From NCBI GenBank assembly GCA_026545765.1, contig JAIFAC010000114.1:113056-177055 (forward strand): a stretch of 64,000 nucleotides of DNA. The letters run 5' to 3'. Source of the DNA: Plantago major (lineage: Eukaryota; Streptophyta; Magnoliopsida; Lamiales; Plantaginaceae). The notes beneath the pieces were generated by a model, which had not been told where the DNA came from, did not search any database, and worked only from the letters and a program-made list of their open reading frames with translations. Positions 22,745 to 33,757 of the stretch are shown here, one piece after another. How positions within the stretch are numbered: position 1 is the stretch's first letter; each line of letters opens with the position of its first letter. A program made the position numbers and the translations under genes.

Positions 22745-23201
22745 CTGAATGAGCATGTAAGTAGAAAGTATTTAGTAATTAGAGAAGAATTTATATTAAC
22801 CCATAATGAAGAATGATTATCACTGATTTTCATATACCTTCATACTAGAAGGCTCAATGACATTTTCTTCAGAAACCTTGACAGTTTCTGGGTCCTTTTC
22901 TGGCATTTCTGCCTTATCTTCTTCTCAGTTGGACCCTATTAGAAACATCCACTTAATTAGTTAAGTGTATTAACGTATAACTGAAAAGTAATATCTTAAG
23001 AGACTCTCTATCACCTGTAGCACAGGCTCAGATTCCTTAAGAGGTGAGGTTTTAGTAGCCTCCTTCTCAGTCTCTGAGGCAAGCTTTGCAGCTTCCTCTT
23101 GTTCTTGTGTTTCTAATTCAGCCTGTAACAAAGAAATTTTATTAAATAACAAGATTAATAAACACAAATTATCACAAGTATAGAGTTAAACCATTCACTA
23201 C
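22745..23201 (-). pseudogene. ORF2 small-exon/intron array, Copia-2
   Basis: On minus, the exon AELETQEQEEAAKLASETEK through EPVLQ (23122-23015, 36 codons) is bounded by an acceptor TTTGTTACAG and a donor CAG|GTGATAG. A 79-base AT-rich intron (23014-22936) ends TAATAG. The next exon (22935-22838) ends SSMK before the donor GTATATG. Its intron (22837-22745) ends TTCAG. A further intron of about 79 bases precedes the first exon (23201-23123), with a slightly altered donor. Introns lie between codons. Homologous introns are at 39045-39730. Splicing is inferred. Confidence 0.6.
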
Positions 23202-24180
23202 GAGCAAAGGTCGCTGATTGGTCTCTAGAACTTGTGACCCTTCTATGTTTTGGTCTTGTTGCTCCATTTCAGCTTCTTTGTTTGAAGTTTCAGGTACTTC
23301 AGACCTTTCCTGAGTATGCAACTCAGTTGCCTCCCCTGATTGATCATTCTGAGCAGATGCCTCGCTTGATTCCTCCGATTGAGTTGGGAACCCGCTCTTT
23401 TGCGGATTTTCTTCAAAGAATGAAAGATGTCAGTATCTGTAACTCAAGTACCATTTCAGAGTATTCACATCCTGCTATTGTGGTTGTTGTGCTTGAGATG
23501 ACTGCTGAGTGTTGAGGCAATGGCAGATCCTCCAACACTAAGCTATCACCATCGAGCATCTTAAATATCTTTCGCCTTTCTTGCTCGATGGTGTAATCAT
23601 TCCAAGGACCTTGGACAGCTTGCTTCTTCAAAGAACCTTTGAAATAGGTGCTTGTTCAAGAACGTGGTGTAGGTTCTTCTTCAATACCTCTACACCGCCA
23701 CTTTTCAAAGAACCTTAGCCCTTTGTGATTTTTCTAGGATTTGAGAGATGACTAAGTCATCATCTTCATCGTCAGCACTAGGAACTGATTGGTCCATAAT
23801 CCCTACGGTTTCTGTAGATAGAGCTTGGTATCTATCACTACTTTCTTTAGCAGCATTGATGAGTTCATCAGCAAGGCTTTCGGCAATAGTCTTAACATTT
23901 CTGAAAGCACTTTCTCTTGCTGAGTCTACTTGTTCAGTAGCCGATACCTGTTTTGCAGCATTGATTAGTTCATCTGCATTTATGAGTTCATCAGCAATGG
24001 CGGCAGGTATCTGGGAATCAACAACCTCAATGGGTGTGCCTTCTGATTTGCCAGCAGACTTCTTTCGTGAAGTTCTGGGCTTCTTGGTCGCAACCTTTCC
24101 CTCAGATACCTCTTCAGTCTTTCGCTTCTTGGAACCTTTCTGAGATCCAGTAACCTTTTTCATCAAGTTTGTATATTCAT
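23202..24180 (-). pseudogene. ORF2 front part remaining in Copia-2, fused to truncated RNase H
   Basis: The frame 24166-23705 starts in a Lys/Arg-rich stretch (KKRKTEEVSEGKVATKKPRT), a likely nuclear-localisation type sequence. It continues with IEVVDSQ, a direct repeat ADELINADELINAA and an acidic tail. A second broken frame (to 23413) leads to a Gln/Glu-rich segment before the introns. The homologous part of Copia-1 is 39731-40620. The N-terminal domain present in Copia-1 (40620-41517) is missing here because a deletion joins this point to the RNase H coding region near 24180. Confidence 0.6.
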
Positions 24181-25480
24181 ATTTGTACTTGTGTTGTCAC
24201 AGAAAATGGGAGTTTTCTCTTCATTGAGTCCATAGTCTCTGAGTTGTTGTTGTTGTATCCACAATATCTGTGAAGCACAACACCCAGCAGCAATATATTC
24301 AGCCTCTGTAGTAGATGTGGCAATTGAATTTTGTTTCTTGCTAAACCAAGATATCAATCTGGCACCAAGAAATTGACATGTTCCTGAGGTGCTTTTTCTG
24401 TCAAGCAATGATCCAGCATAATCGGCATCTGAATAGCCAACCAAACTCAATCCACTATCTTTTGGATACCACAATCCAACTTCTACAGTACCTTTTACGT
24501 ACCTCAATATTTTCATAGCAATGTTGTAGTGTGATTGCATTGGATTTGTCTGAAATCTAGCACACACTCCAACTGCATATTGAATATCAGGTCTACTTGC
24601 AGTGAGGTATAGTAGAGATCCAATCAATTTCCTATACTTGTGTTCTTCAACACTCTTGTCAGATTCAGTATAGGTCATTTTGGTTCCAATGCTCATTGGT
24701 ATATTAGCATTCTTTTCTGAAGGCTTTAGATTAAACTTATTGAGCATGTCCTTTGCATACTTTGTTTGACTAATGAATATTCCATCATTGAGTTGCTTGA
24801 CTTGCATTTCAGCCAAGAATTCAATTCTCCCATCATGTTCATCTCAAATTTACATTTCATGAGTTCAGCAAAGTCTTCACAAAGTTGCTTGTCTTTAGAT
24901 CCAAATATAATGTCATCAACATATACTTGAACTAAAAGTAGTTTCCCATCATGGTTCAATGGGAAGGCTGTTTTATCAACATCTCCTTTCTTGAAGCCAC
25001 TTTCTAGTAGGTATCTGGCCAACGTATCATACCATGCTCTTGGAGCTTGTTTCAGCCCATACAGAGCTTTCTGAAGCTGATAGACCATCCTACTTTCTGA
25101 GGAAACTTCAAAACCTGGTGGTTGCTCAACATAGACTTCTCAGCAAGTTCACCATTTAGAAATGCACTCTTGACATCCATCTGATAAACTGTAGAGTCAT
25201 TATAAGCTGCAAAGGCTAGAAAGAGTCTTATTGCATCCAATCTTGCAACTAGTGCATAAGATTCATCAAAATCTAGTCCTTCAGTCTGGGTGAATCCCTT
25301 GGCAATCAACCTAGCTTTGTTTCTGGTTATTTCACCAGATTCATTCATTTTGTTTCTGAAAACCCACTTGGTTCAAATTACAGATATTCCGTCAACAAAT
25401 GGAACCAGTTTCCAGACTTTGTTTCCCACAAATTGATCCAATTCTTCTTGCATTGCAGAGATCCAATCTTGATCCCTTAA
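24181..25480 (-). pseudogene. pol: Reverse transcriptase and truncated RNase H of Copia-2
   Basis: RVT_2-type blocks on minus are [34 protein letters not shown] (first catalytic Asp), then KALYGLKQAPRAWY, VQVYVDDIIFGS (catalytic YVDD, 24912-24923) and YRKLIGSLLYLTASRPDIQY. RNase H follows with GYSDADYAGSLLDRKSTSGT and TTEAEYIAAGCC, and stops at IFCDNTS. The final RNase H segment (HIDVRHHFI.. and DIFTKP in Copia-1) is deleted. The frames are separated by one or two shifts. It would copy element RNA in the particle if intact. Confidence 0.9.
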
Positions 25481-26843
25481 TGCTTATTCAAAAGTTTTTG
25501 GTTCAACGTTTGAGATGAAACATCCATAGAGACAATTTGCATTTTCAGCGATTGCTCTTCTAGTTCTAACTCCTTGGTCTATGGGACCAATCACATCCTT
25601 TGCAGGATGATTTCTTATCCATTTCATAATGGGTTTTGAACTAGTAAGATCAATATCATTTTGATTAGAATGTGAATCAATATGATCTTGATGAGATACT
25701 TGTGCAGTATCTGAGATATCTGACACATGGGAAATGCCATGGATATCTGACACTCTTTCAGTGTTAGAGATATTTGAATCTTGCATTTTAGCAATCTCAT
25801 TTTCAGATACCTTTCTTGATGAAGGTTCTCAGTAACCTGTTCCATTTCTGGAATTCTCATAGGAAATTCTTCATCATGTCTTAGAGTCATCTGGTTGTTA
25901 CTAAGCATAGGTTGCTTTTCATCGTCAGACTCATCCTCTATTTGAATGATAGAATTGTTTCCTTCTGAGGATCCTTTTTCAGAATCTTTAATCATCAGTT
26001 CTTTGAACCTATTTGAGAGATCATCATTCAAGAGTACTTTCTTGTTTTCTTCATAGAATACTACATGAACAGATTCCTCAATCTTTTGCGTTCTTTTGTT
26101 GTAGATTCTATAATCTTTGCTATTCAGAGAATAACCAAGAAATACTCCTTCATCTGCCTTTGGTTGAAATGTTCTCATTTATTCTTTTCCGTTATTTAGA
26201 ACGAAACATCTGCAACCAAACACCCTTAGATGTTTGATACTAGGGGGTCTACCAATGAAAAGCTCGTAAGGAGTTTTGTCATGGTCTTTGTTAATCAGAC
26301 ATCTATTTTGAGTGTAGCATGTTGTGTTTACAGATTCAACCCAATAGATTTCACTTATTTCAGTGTCAGCAAGCATTGTTCTTGCTGCTTCTTTCATGGT
26401 CCTATTCTTTCTTTCAGCAACACCATTTTGTTGTGGTGTCCTTACAGAAGATAGTTGATCAGATACCTTTGCAGTACAAAACTCTTCTATTTCTTGGTTC
26501 ACAAACTCGACCATGGTCTTACGATTCATGATACCTTGTCATTTTTCATGACTTCGAGCTTATTCAGCAAGTTGGGTATCTCAACCCTTGCATCAGATTT
26601 GTGTTTGAGAAAGACAACCCAGGTGAATCTTGAGTAATCATCAACAACAACCAGACCATATTTCTTTCCTGCATAGCTAGTTACAGAGGATTCAAAAAGA
26701 TCCATAAGTAACATTTGCAGTGGCCTTTCACTGGAATGTCTAGTTTTAGACTTGAAAGATGTTTTGGATTGTTTTCCCATTTGGCAAGCTGAACATACAC
26801 CTTCTTTTCTATATGCCATTTTGGGTAAACCAACCACCAACTC
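25481..26843 (-). pseudogene. pol: Integrase and IN-RT linker of Copia-2
   Basis: HHCC-type zinc motif parts (HKRMSH.. and VCSACQMGKQ) are followed by the core: LLMDLFESSV with the first Asp, VVVDDYSRFTWVVFLKHKSD, a broken RTDHG region near 26520, then TPQQNGVAERKNRTMKEAAR with the catalytic Glu. Next is HLRVFGCRCFVLNNGKE and a long acidic linker rich in ISD/ISE (25484-26178) that leads into RT. Frames break at about 26180 and 26527. Confidence 0.88.
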
Positions 26844-27347
26844 TTACTTGGCTAGCTTATTAAGAATTTTGAAAGTCAAGTGACTCATTCGTTTATGCCA
26901 TAGCCAATTTTCTTCAGTGTGGCCAGATTGACTCACCATGAGACATTCTTCAGTTGTGGCGGATGCCCAATCAGCAACATAAAGATTTCCTTTACGCCTT
27001 GCAACCAAGACTGTCTGCTTTGACTCATTGTCAATCACTTTGCATAGTTTTGACTTGATCTTGACAGTGTACCCTTTGTCTACCACTTGACTCATGCTTA
27101 GGAGATTATATTTCAATCCCTTTACATGTAGTACTTCAGAGATTTTAAGGGCTCCAAACTTTAGATTGCCAAATCCTATGGTTGGATTTTCATCTCCTCC
27201 AGCAAACCTGATAAATGGTCCATCATTCCATTTTTTGTAGTCAATCAGATTTGCTTTGTCTCCTGTCATGTGCCTCCCACATCCACTATCAAAATGCCAC
27301 TTTGGGTTAGTCTTTAGAGTGTTCTGCACAAAACAGGAAACAGGAGA
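26844..27347 (-). pseudogene. pol: Protease and GAG-pre-integrase region of Copia-2
   Basis: An open 161-codon frame. WHFDSGCGRHMTGD contains the copia aspartic-protease active site DSG. Then come GALKISEVLHVKGLKYNLLS, LCKVIDNESK and RRKGNLYVADW, and the GAG_pre-integrs segment ends LWHKRMSHLTF. Protease would process the polyprotein. The domain appears intact in this copy. Confidence 0.88.
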
Positions 27348-29216
27348 TTAGGTTCTCATACAAACAATGGAACCATTTGGACTAAAGAATCTTCCAGTAG
27401 GAATCCACTTTTGAATGAATTTCTTAGGAGCATTCTTTTGTCTTACAGAAACATAAGGAGGAATTCTAGTTAAATGAATAGTATTATTGTCATTATGAAC
27501 TATTTTCTTCCTTGGTGTGTTCCTTGGTGCTCCATTTGGTGCTTTCAGATACCTGTCAGGTTTCTGAGTCTGCTTCTCAGCAAACTTAGCTTTCCTTGCC
27601 AGATTTCTTCTAGCCCTGGCATTCAGATTATTAGTGGATTGATTCAACTTACTCGTAATTGTGAGCAATTCTAGCCTTTAACCATCGTTCTTGCTCTTGT
27701 TTGTATTCACGAGCAAGTTGTTTCCCGATAGCTTTATAGCCAATGCCATTCCGAGCACCTGGTGCTATCTGAGATCTTTTCTCAACAATAGTAATCCATT
27801 CATAGCTTGTGGGTGATTACACTTTTCGAGGTAATGTTTCTTTTCGTAAATATTCCCAATGATTTCTTTTGGACTTCTTTTCCCATAAAGGTTTAGTCGA
27901 ATCGCCTTTCCTTTGTCAACAACCTTAGCTTTATCGACATGTGGGTTGTTTGGGAACCACCTTGCTGAGCCCTGACAAATGTTCATCTTTCATCACTCTT
28001 ATTCAAAGTGGTAGAACTATTTGTGTGTGTGTCAAGACCAAGTCCTCTCTTTTCTGAAGGATCTCTTAAATAAGATTGTACTTCAGTAAGAGTGTCACTA
28101 GATTTGGCATAAGATTGAAAAGATAGTTCTTTCTTTTTGAGTTCTTTATTCTCAGAAAGAAGATCTTCACATTTCTTTTGAATATTGGCCAATGCTTCTT
28201 TATGTGACTTTTCAGTCTCAGATATCTGAGCCTTGAGAAATGCATTTTGAACATCCTTTTTCTCAGATATCTTGAGTAATTTTGAATTTTCCTTTTCAAG
28301 AGAATTCTTTTCTTCTTGAAGAATTTCTGCTCTAGCTCGGACCATTAAAAATTCTCTTTCGTAGAGATCAAGCTCTTCTGAGATGTTCCAAATCTTTGAT
28401 TCCTTCCTCATCACTTTCATATGTATAACAAGAAGTATGTGTTACCTCATCAGCCATTAGACAAGGTTCAATGTTGGAGATATCTGGAAAGATCTCTTCA
28501 GCCATTCCACACACTTCTTTCTTCTTTTGTCCAAAGTCGATCACTTCATGAGAAACACCGCACAATTCTGGAGAGGGCAGTGTAGAATCATCTGAGACTT
28601 CATCCTCAGAATCAGACTCAATGTCTAGAGCATCCAATTGGAGTTGAATCGTTTTCCATTCTTCAGTGAGCATAGCTCTCTGACTTCTCTTGAAGTTTCT
28701 TTTATCTTTCTTGTCACCTGTCTTAAGTTTGTTGAAGGCAGGGCAATCCTTCTTCAAATGACCAGGTTTCTTATAAAAATAGATATCGTTTCCGATTTCT
28801 ACTTCCTCAGTACTTGATGCTTTCTGAGCCGGCTTGTTCAGCAAGCTTTGCATATTCTTGTACTGGTGATAGTTTGAGCCTAGATGCTTTTTCAGCTTCT
28901 CTTTGGCTTTTCTTCTCTCAATTTCTCGACTGACATATTTTCTCGACTCACATATTTTCTCTCAATTTGGTTCGTAAATAACTTGACTGGCAGGTTTACC
29001 ACTGGTTGACGCATCTGTTTGTGAAGACCCATCACTTTGTTCTCTGTCTCTACCATTGGAAACCTCTATGACTTGCTTGAGTTGTTGAATGACTATTGGG
29101 CCATTCTTTATCACTTCGATCATTTTGTCAATGATGGCTTCTAGGTGGAGCATCATGTTGTTCTTCCATTTCTCATAATTCTCTGGCTTGAGAATTGGGG
29201 CGTCACTTAAAGACAT
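27348..29216 (-). pseudogene. gag: Gag of Copia-2 with internal deletions
   Basis: The start MSLSDAPILKPENYEKWKNN at 29216 is typical of copia gag. After VIYEPN (28962) the frame jumps to KYVSREIERRKAKEKLKKHL, skipping about 570 bases present in Copia-3 that encode the gag core. The zinc knuckle reads IYFYKKPGHLKKDCPAF, so both leading Cys of the CCHC motif are lost (Copia-3 has ICFYCQKPGHFKKDC). Then come an acidic stretch, a coiled coil (28420-27983) and a basic segment to 27348 that is missing a second block near 27790. The leader 29217-29322 has no gene. Confidence 0.8.
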
Positions 29217-29322
29217 CCTGCAGTAAATACACTAAATAAACAAATCAAGTGTAGGTGAAAAGCAGTTAATGGGCACTTATCTGGGATCTAGGTTCAGTGC
29301 AGAAGGCTTGGGAACCTCCTGC

Positions 29323-29334
29323 TCTGATACCACT
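29323..29334 (-). other. Primer-binding site of Copia-2 (initiator tRNA-Met)
   Basis: On minus, AGTGGTATCAGAGC directly follows the 5' LTR. TGGTATCAGAGC is the standard plant copia PBS, complementary to the 3' end of initiator tRNA-Met. It fixes the minus orientation and the LTR end at 29335. Confidence 0.95.
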
Positions 29335-30994
29335 TGTTGGTCCAGATAACGGCAAAGTAAAAGACCAATGGGAGGGGGGTGAATAGTATTTTAAAACTTT
29401 TGTCGATAAACACAGTTTCTTAGATATCTGTGAAGATATCTGATACTTAATTTCAGAGAGCGGAAGACTTTTATGTGATAAGTGCATGTGCTCAGCAAGA
29501 TAAGTGTAAATACTTTGCAAGCTAAATAAAGCAAGTAATAAACTGCAGAAAGTAAATAACACAAGTCTTTTTATAGTGGTATCTGAAGGTGGCGTAATCC
29601 TTCAACTAATCCACTTCGACCTTTCTCAGACCTAGAATCCACTAAGACAGACAATTGAGGTAACCTTACAAGTATCTTCTCTAGATTCCTAAATAACACT
29701 AGGTTCCCAACCAAGTGTTCCCCCTGTGTTATTCCCCGACTTTCACAGCCAAGTACTTCATGTACTCATAAACCTTTTGAGCTATTTCTTAGTTTCCCAA
29801 ACTAAGTACTTCCTATGCTCAGTAACCTTGGAGTTATTCCTTAGTTTCCCAAACTAAGTACTTCACGTACTCCACGACGATTAAGGTGTTGGTTAAGGTA
29901 GTTTGTCAGGTGAGCTTCTTTAATAACTTGTTCAGTTATTTAGATAGCTCTGTGAATCAAGTATACTTAATACACTTTGCAATGTATGGTATCTTATTCT
30001 TTACTGACCCAAGTCTATGATAAGTGTTCAAGAGAATGAATCTCAGATATGAAATCTTAGTTCAACTCTTTCACAAATAACAATGCTTGTTAAGGATCAG
30101 GACACTTAGAACTTTTGTGCTACTTAGAATCAAGAGCTTTGGTTGCGACAGAAAGCTTGAAGGTAAGTAGTGTGCTTGAGAGAACTTGTGAGAGTATTCA
30201 ATGTAAGTTCAGTATTCTAAGGTATAAGTTCTCTGTGTCTGTTCTCAAGAAGTCTAAGTGTTGATATTTATAGATGAATTTGAGTGCCGTTTGAATAGTA
30301 TCCGTTAGGCTTAAAACAAATTCAAACTATTGATATCTGAGTATAGTACTGTAGTACATTTGTCTTCTTCTTCTTCAGAAGCTACTGTTTTTGTTCAGAC
30401 ATCTCTGTCCGCGCATTTAATGCATTGTACTATACTTTGTCCTGTAGTGCCAACGGAACTATGCATTGTATCAGAGATCTTTTACTATCAGAGTTCTCTG
30501 AAGCTTTGCACGTCCTTTTCAGTAATTATCACAACTTCAGATACCACTTGTTGAAACAACTTGTTATAATATATTTCTTTTCAGAAACATAATTTACGTC
30601 CAAGGTATCTGAGTGTAGATATCTGTGGGCACTTTCCTCGTCTCAGAAACCTGTTATTCTCACATATCTTTTGCAACACTTGTGTTTCGAAACACTTGTT
30701 TCTTCAAGATATCTGGACATAGGTATTTGAAAAACCTTTGTCTTCAGCAATCTTGTGCAGTCTTCAAATCTTCAAATCCGTTGAACTTTTCCTGCTGGAT
30801 GCCTTCTTCTTGGTCTTCTTGGAAAATAAAATTACATTCAGAGACCTAACATCCTATACAAGATTTCCTAGACTATCATACTTAGTGAGTTTCCTCTTTT
30901 ATAGTGTTCAAGTGAACCAAGAGTACTAACAACCTTTGTGAGCTAAGATAAGTCATTAGGTTGCTGATCAAAATCTAAACAGATATTCCTAACA
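29335..30994 (-). repeat. 5' LTR of Copia-2
   Basis: TGTTGGTCC...CCTAACA on the + strand, 1660 bp, abutting the PBS. AGATATCT-like motifs are frequent (29424, 29437, 30614 and others). No gene; the shadow ORFs at 30330-30929 are ignored. Confidence 0.95.
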
Positions 30995-30999
30995 GTGCC

Positions 31000-31299
31000 C
31001 CTATTGGACACTTCCAAGAGTGTGAGAGAATAGATACATAGGATCCACTTGTGAGGGACTACCTTATTAGACTTAAGTTCTATTTACTTTGAAAACGAAC
31101 TTTTTGGATTTGTGCATGTGTTTTTTTAAACGTCAGTTTGATTTCAAACTCTTGCATTATTTGGCTATAATACTTGCAATCGTGGACTCGATAGCTTGGG
31201 AGCTAGACTTCATCTGTGTGTCTTCGTGTTTTTTATTTTTCTAGTATTTTTTAGAGAGTCTGTTGCTTGAGGACAAGCAAGGGTTCGGTTTGGAGAGTT
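31000..31299 (+). other. End of the 3' noncoding region and PPT of Athila-2
   Basis: It resumes with CCTATTGGACACTTCCAAGAG, contiguous with 17601 once Copia-2 and one TSD copy are removed. It ends with GGGTTCGGTTTGGAGAGTT immediately before the 3' LTR, the family PPT. It aligns with 49315-49614. No gene. Confidence 0.85.
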
Positions 31300-32720
31300 T
31301 GATGAGTCGATTTTACATCATCTCATTTGGTCTTTTTTTACCGTCTTATTGCCATTCTCAAGTATAGTTTTTATGTGCATTATTGGTATTTTGTTACGTT
31401 TTCATGTTTTGTGTATTTTGTAGGTATTTGGCTCAACGGCGCTAATTGAAGGTAAATGGTGCATTTTATATGCATCTACAAGATATGGAGTTCTACTGCC
31501 TCAGATGGATGCTAGAAGTGGAGCGGGATGGCCAAAATATCAAGAATTGGAGTCAAAAGGGCAAAATCGTCATTTCAGGAAGACTGGCGACGCCAGTTAT
31601 TAAACTGGCATATGCCAGAAACTCTCTGTTTCTGTCACTAAGAAACTGGCGACACCAGTTTTGATTATTGGCGACGCCAGTTTTGTTTTTCCATATATGT
31701 CCTGTTTTATTTTTCCGCCCCAAATTGCAATTTTCTCCGTTTTTTTCCAGTTCGTTTAGAATTAGGTTATTTCACCTATATATATTAGATAAGAAACTTT
31801 TTGAAAACATTCATTATTATTTTTCTCTTCTTATTGCTTTTTAACCTAGAACCTTTCCAAGGCAATTACTACCTATTATTGGAGGTAATTGAACCGTTTA
31901 TCTTGTAATCCGAATATTGACATTGATTAGGAGGTTATCTACATAGCTTTTCGCATTGATTCGTTTCAGTTCTTCAATTCTACCTAGGGCTTGTGACAAT
32001 GAAGGGTAAATTGTATCAATCCCTTCGAAACATTGTTTCTTGCTTTAGATTATGTTTGGAGCCTATTTATATACAATATTGATTATGTCTTTGTATAATT
32101 TGAGTAGCTAAACACCCCAATTATGGGGTGGTGACTGATTCAATGCATGCTAGCTAGGGTTCATGAGATTCGAAGTGCATCGGTTTAGATTACTTGTGCT
32201 TTTTAGATTAATCGCATATCTTGCTATTACGTTTGATGCGCAATCCGTCAATATCACTGTTAGATTAAGCATTTGATCCTTGGCAACCAAAACATTTTTC
32301 GTCTTGCTTCAATCTAACAATTAGTTTCAAACAGTAATAGTAGGATTAGCGCTATTCGTTTTTGAACTCAAGATTGTGACAACTTGCGTAATGTATCATG
32401 TGGATCGTATGTATCCTACTAGTTAGATTGTTTCATGTTACCGCTCCATAATTCTCCTTATTCATATCATTGTCGTGTAGATTAATCTGTTTTTTAGTTA
32501 GATTGCATAAGTAGATACATAATATAGAACAAATTCGCTGCGAAGCAAACAACTCTTTTACTGCTTTCTTTACTGTAATTACTATTCGTAAAAAAGACTC
32601 AGCTTAGTTAAGTCCTTCGAGACCGACCTCGGGGTTAACTCCACTACACTATAGGTTTTCGTAGTGTTGAGGATTAACTCTTGGCTTTAAATAAATTCAG
32701 AACTTTGATTTGACACATCA
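31300..32720 (+). repeat. 3' LTR of Athila-2
   Basis: TGATGAGTCG...GACACATCA, 1421 bp against 1451 bp for the 5' LTR. ACTGGCGACGCCAGT palindromes lie near 31583 and 31670, upstream of CCTATATATATTAG. A deletion near 32345 removes part of the U5 stretch present in the 5' copy. The AGCAG TSD follows. Confidence 0.93.
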
Positions 32721-32725
32721 AGCAG

Positions 32726-33358
32726 CTTAATGATCTCTTTTTTCACTACATCCTGAAGAGCAGGGTTAAGACGACGTTGTGGCTGCCTAACTAGTTTAGT
32801 CCCTTCCTCTAGAGCAATCCTATGGATACATTGGGAAGGGTCAATACCTTTAATATCGCTAATGCTCCAACCTATGGCCTGAGAGTTATTTCGCAGTATC
32901 GAAATCAATTTCTCTTCTTGTTCCACAGTCAGTTTAGCCGAAATTATCGCGGGTTTTGAATTTTCCTCCCCCAGGTAGACATACTTAAGGTGGCTGGGAA
33001 GTTACTTAAGTTCTAGATGTGGTTCTAAAGTTCTCTGTTCGCCCTCTACCTCTAAGATTTCCTCTACTTCTTCACCAAAAGGTATCGACTCGCAGCTATC
33101 TAGGAAATTAGCATGCTCTACTGCTTTATTATCCAAAAGATATTTTTCAATTTCAAGAGTTAGAGCCGCTTTTAACTTATCTCTAGTGATAGTTTGCATA
33201 CAAGTGTTCAAAACTAATTCATCTAAATCATCGGAAAAATTGCAATCATAGACATTCAGAAAATTGCACTCCTCAGTGTTAAGACCATTGACATTAGTTT
33301 CGCTAGAGATAGTTACCTTTTCTCTGAGCACTTCCAAATCAGCTATCCCCTTTGCTAG
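32726..33358 (-). pseudogene. pol: PR-RT linker and RT N-terminus of Athila-1
   Basis: From 33337 a frame encodes an acidic linker (EEVEEILEVEGEQRTLEPHL). After a stop comes HLKYVYLGEENSKPAI, then LTVEQEEKLISILRNNSQAI, GWSISDIKGIDPSQCIHRIA and ALQDVVKKEIIKLLD, the standard start of Athila RT. It is broken by Athila-2 immediately after KLLD and continues at 12700, where the next residues are the expected ones. This proves the nesting. Confidence 0.88.
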
Positions 33359-33757
33359 CTAACAAAAGCGTTTGTTGTAGCCAAGAAGGGGCATCCCAAT
33401 GAGAATAGCGTGTTTCTTCACTCGGTTTCTCTGGTTTGTCATCCTCATGATCACAAAATCGGTATCATTTGACTTGTCCACCCTGACCAAGACATCTTCC
33501 ACTATTCCCAAGGGACGCCTCAAACTCCGATCAGCCATTTGGACTACCATTCCCGTGAGTTGAATTTCTCCAAGTCCAAGCTGTTTGTAAATAGCATAGG
33601 GCAACAGGTTGATACTTGCGGTGTTATCTAACATAGCTTTGGCCACGTGGTTCTCGCCTAAGCCGATACTGATGATGAAACTCCCGGGATCCTTCTTCTT
33701 TTCCGGTATGCCAAAACGCATTGGTCGTTTACCATGATCTCCTTTCCCTCTTCCCAC
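33359..33757 (-). pseudogene. pol: Aspartic protease of Athila-1
   Basis: The frame has FIISIGLGENHVAKAMLDNT then ASINLLPYAIYKQLGLGEI, VVQMADRSLRRPLGIVEDVL and ILIGMPLLG. The order matches Athila retropepsins. The active-site loop reads LDNTAS where LGAS usually follows the Asp; the Asp itself is kept. The flap-side motif ADRS and the terminal LLG are preserved. The frame is open from 33757 to the stop at 33359. Confidence 0.85.

Larger units (their letters stand above)
17602..30994 (-). mobile_element. Copia-2: SIRE/Maximus-type Ty1/copia element with both LTRs, internally deleted
   Basis: Minus element of 13.4 kb. The 3' LTR is 17602-19200, the 5' LTR 29335-30994, with the PBS at 29323-29334 and the PPT at 19201. 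The TSD is TTGCC (17597-17601) against GTGCC (30995-30999), one mismatch. The order is gag, PR, IN, RT, truncated RNaseH, then the rear part of ORF2. Relative to its sisters it lacks most of the gag core, a piece before PR, and about 2 kb spanning the RNaseH end, the spacer and the start of ORF2. The gene set is therefore incomplete although both LTRs survive. Confidence 0.92.
12701..32720 (+). mobile_element. Athila-2: non-autonomous Athila-family element (gag-like only), carrying a solo LTR and Copia-2
   Basis: The LTRs are 12701-14151 and 31300-32720, with a perfect TSD AGCAG at 12696-12700 and 32721-32725. Removing the two nested insertions leaves an internal region of only about 2.4 kb (14152-14166, 15546-17601, 31000-31299). 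It holds a PBS, a short gag-like ORF, a long 3' noncoding region and a PPT, but no PR, RT, RNaseH or IN. It shares LTR and 3' noncoding sequence with Athila-1 and Athila-3, so it was probably mobilised in trans. Confidence 0.88.
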
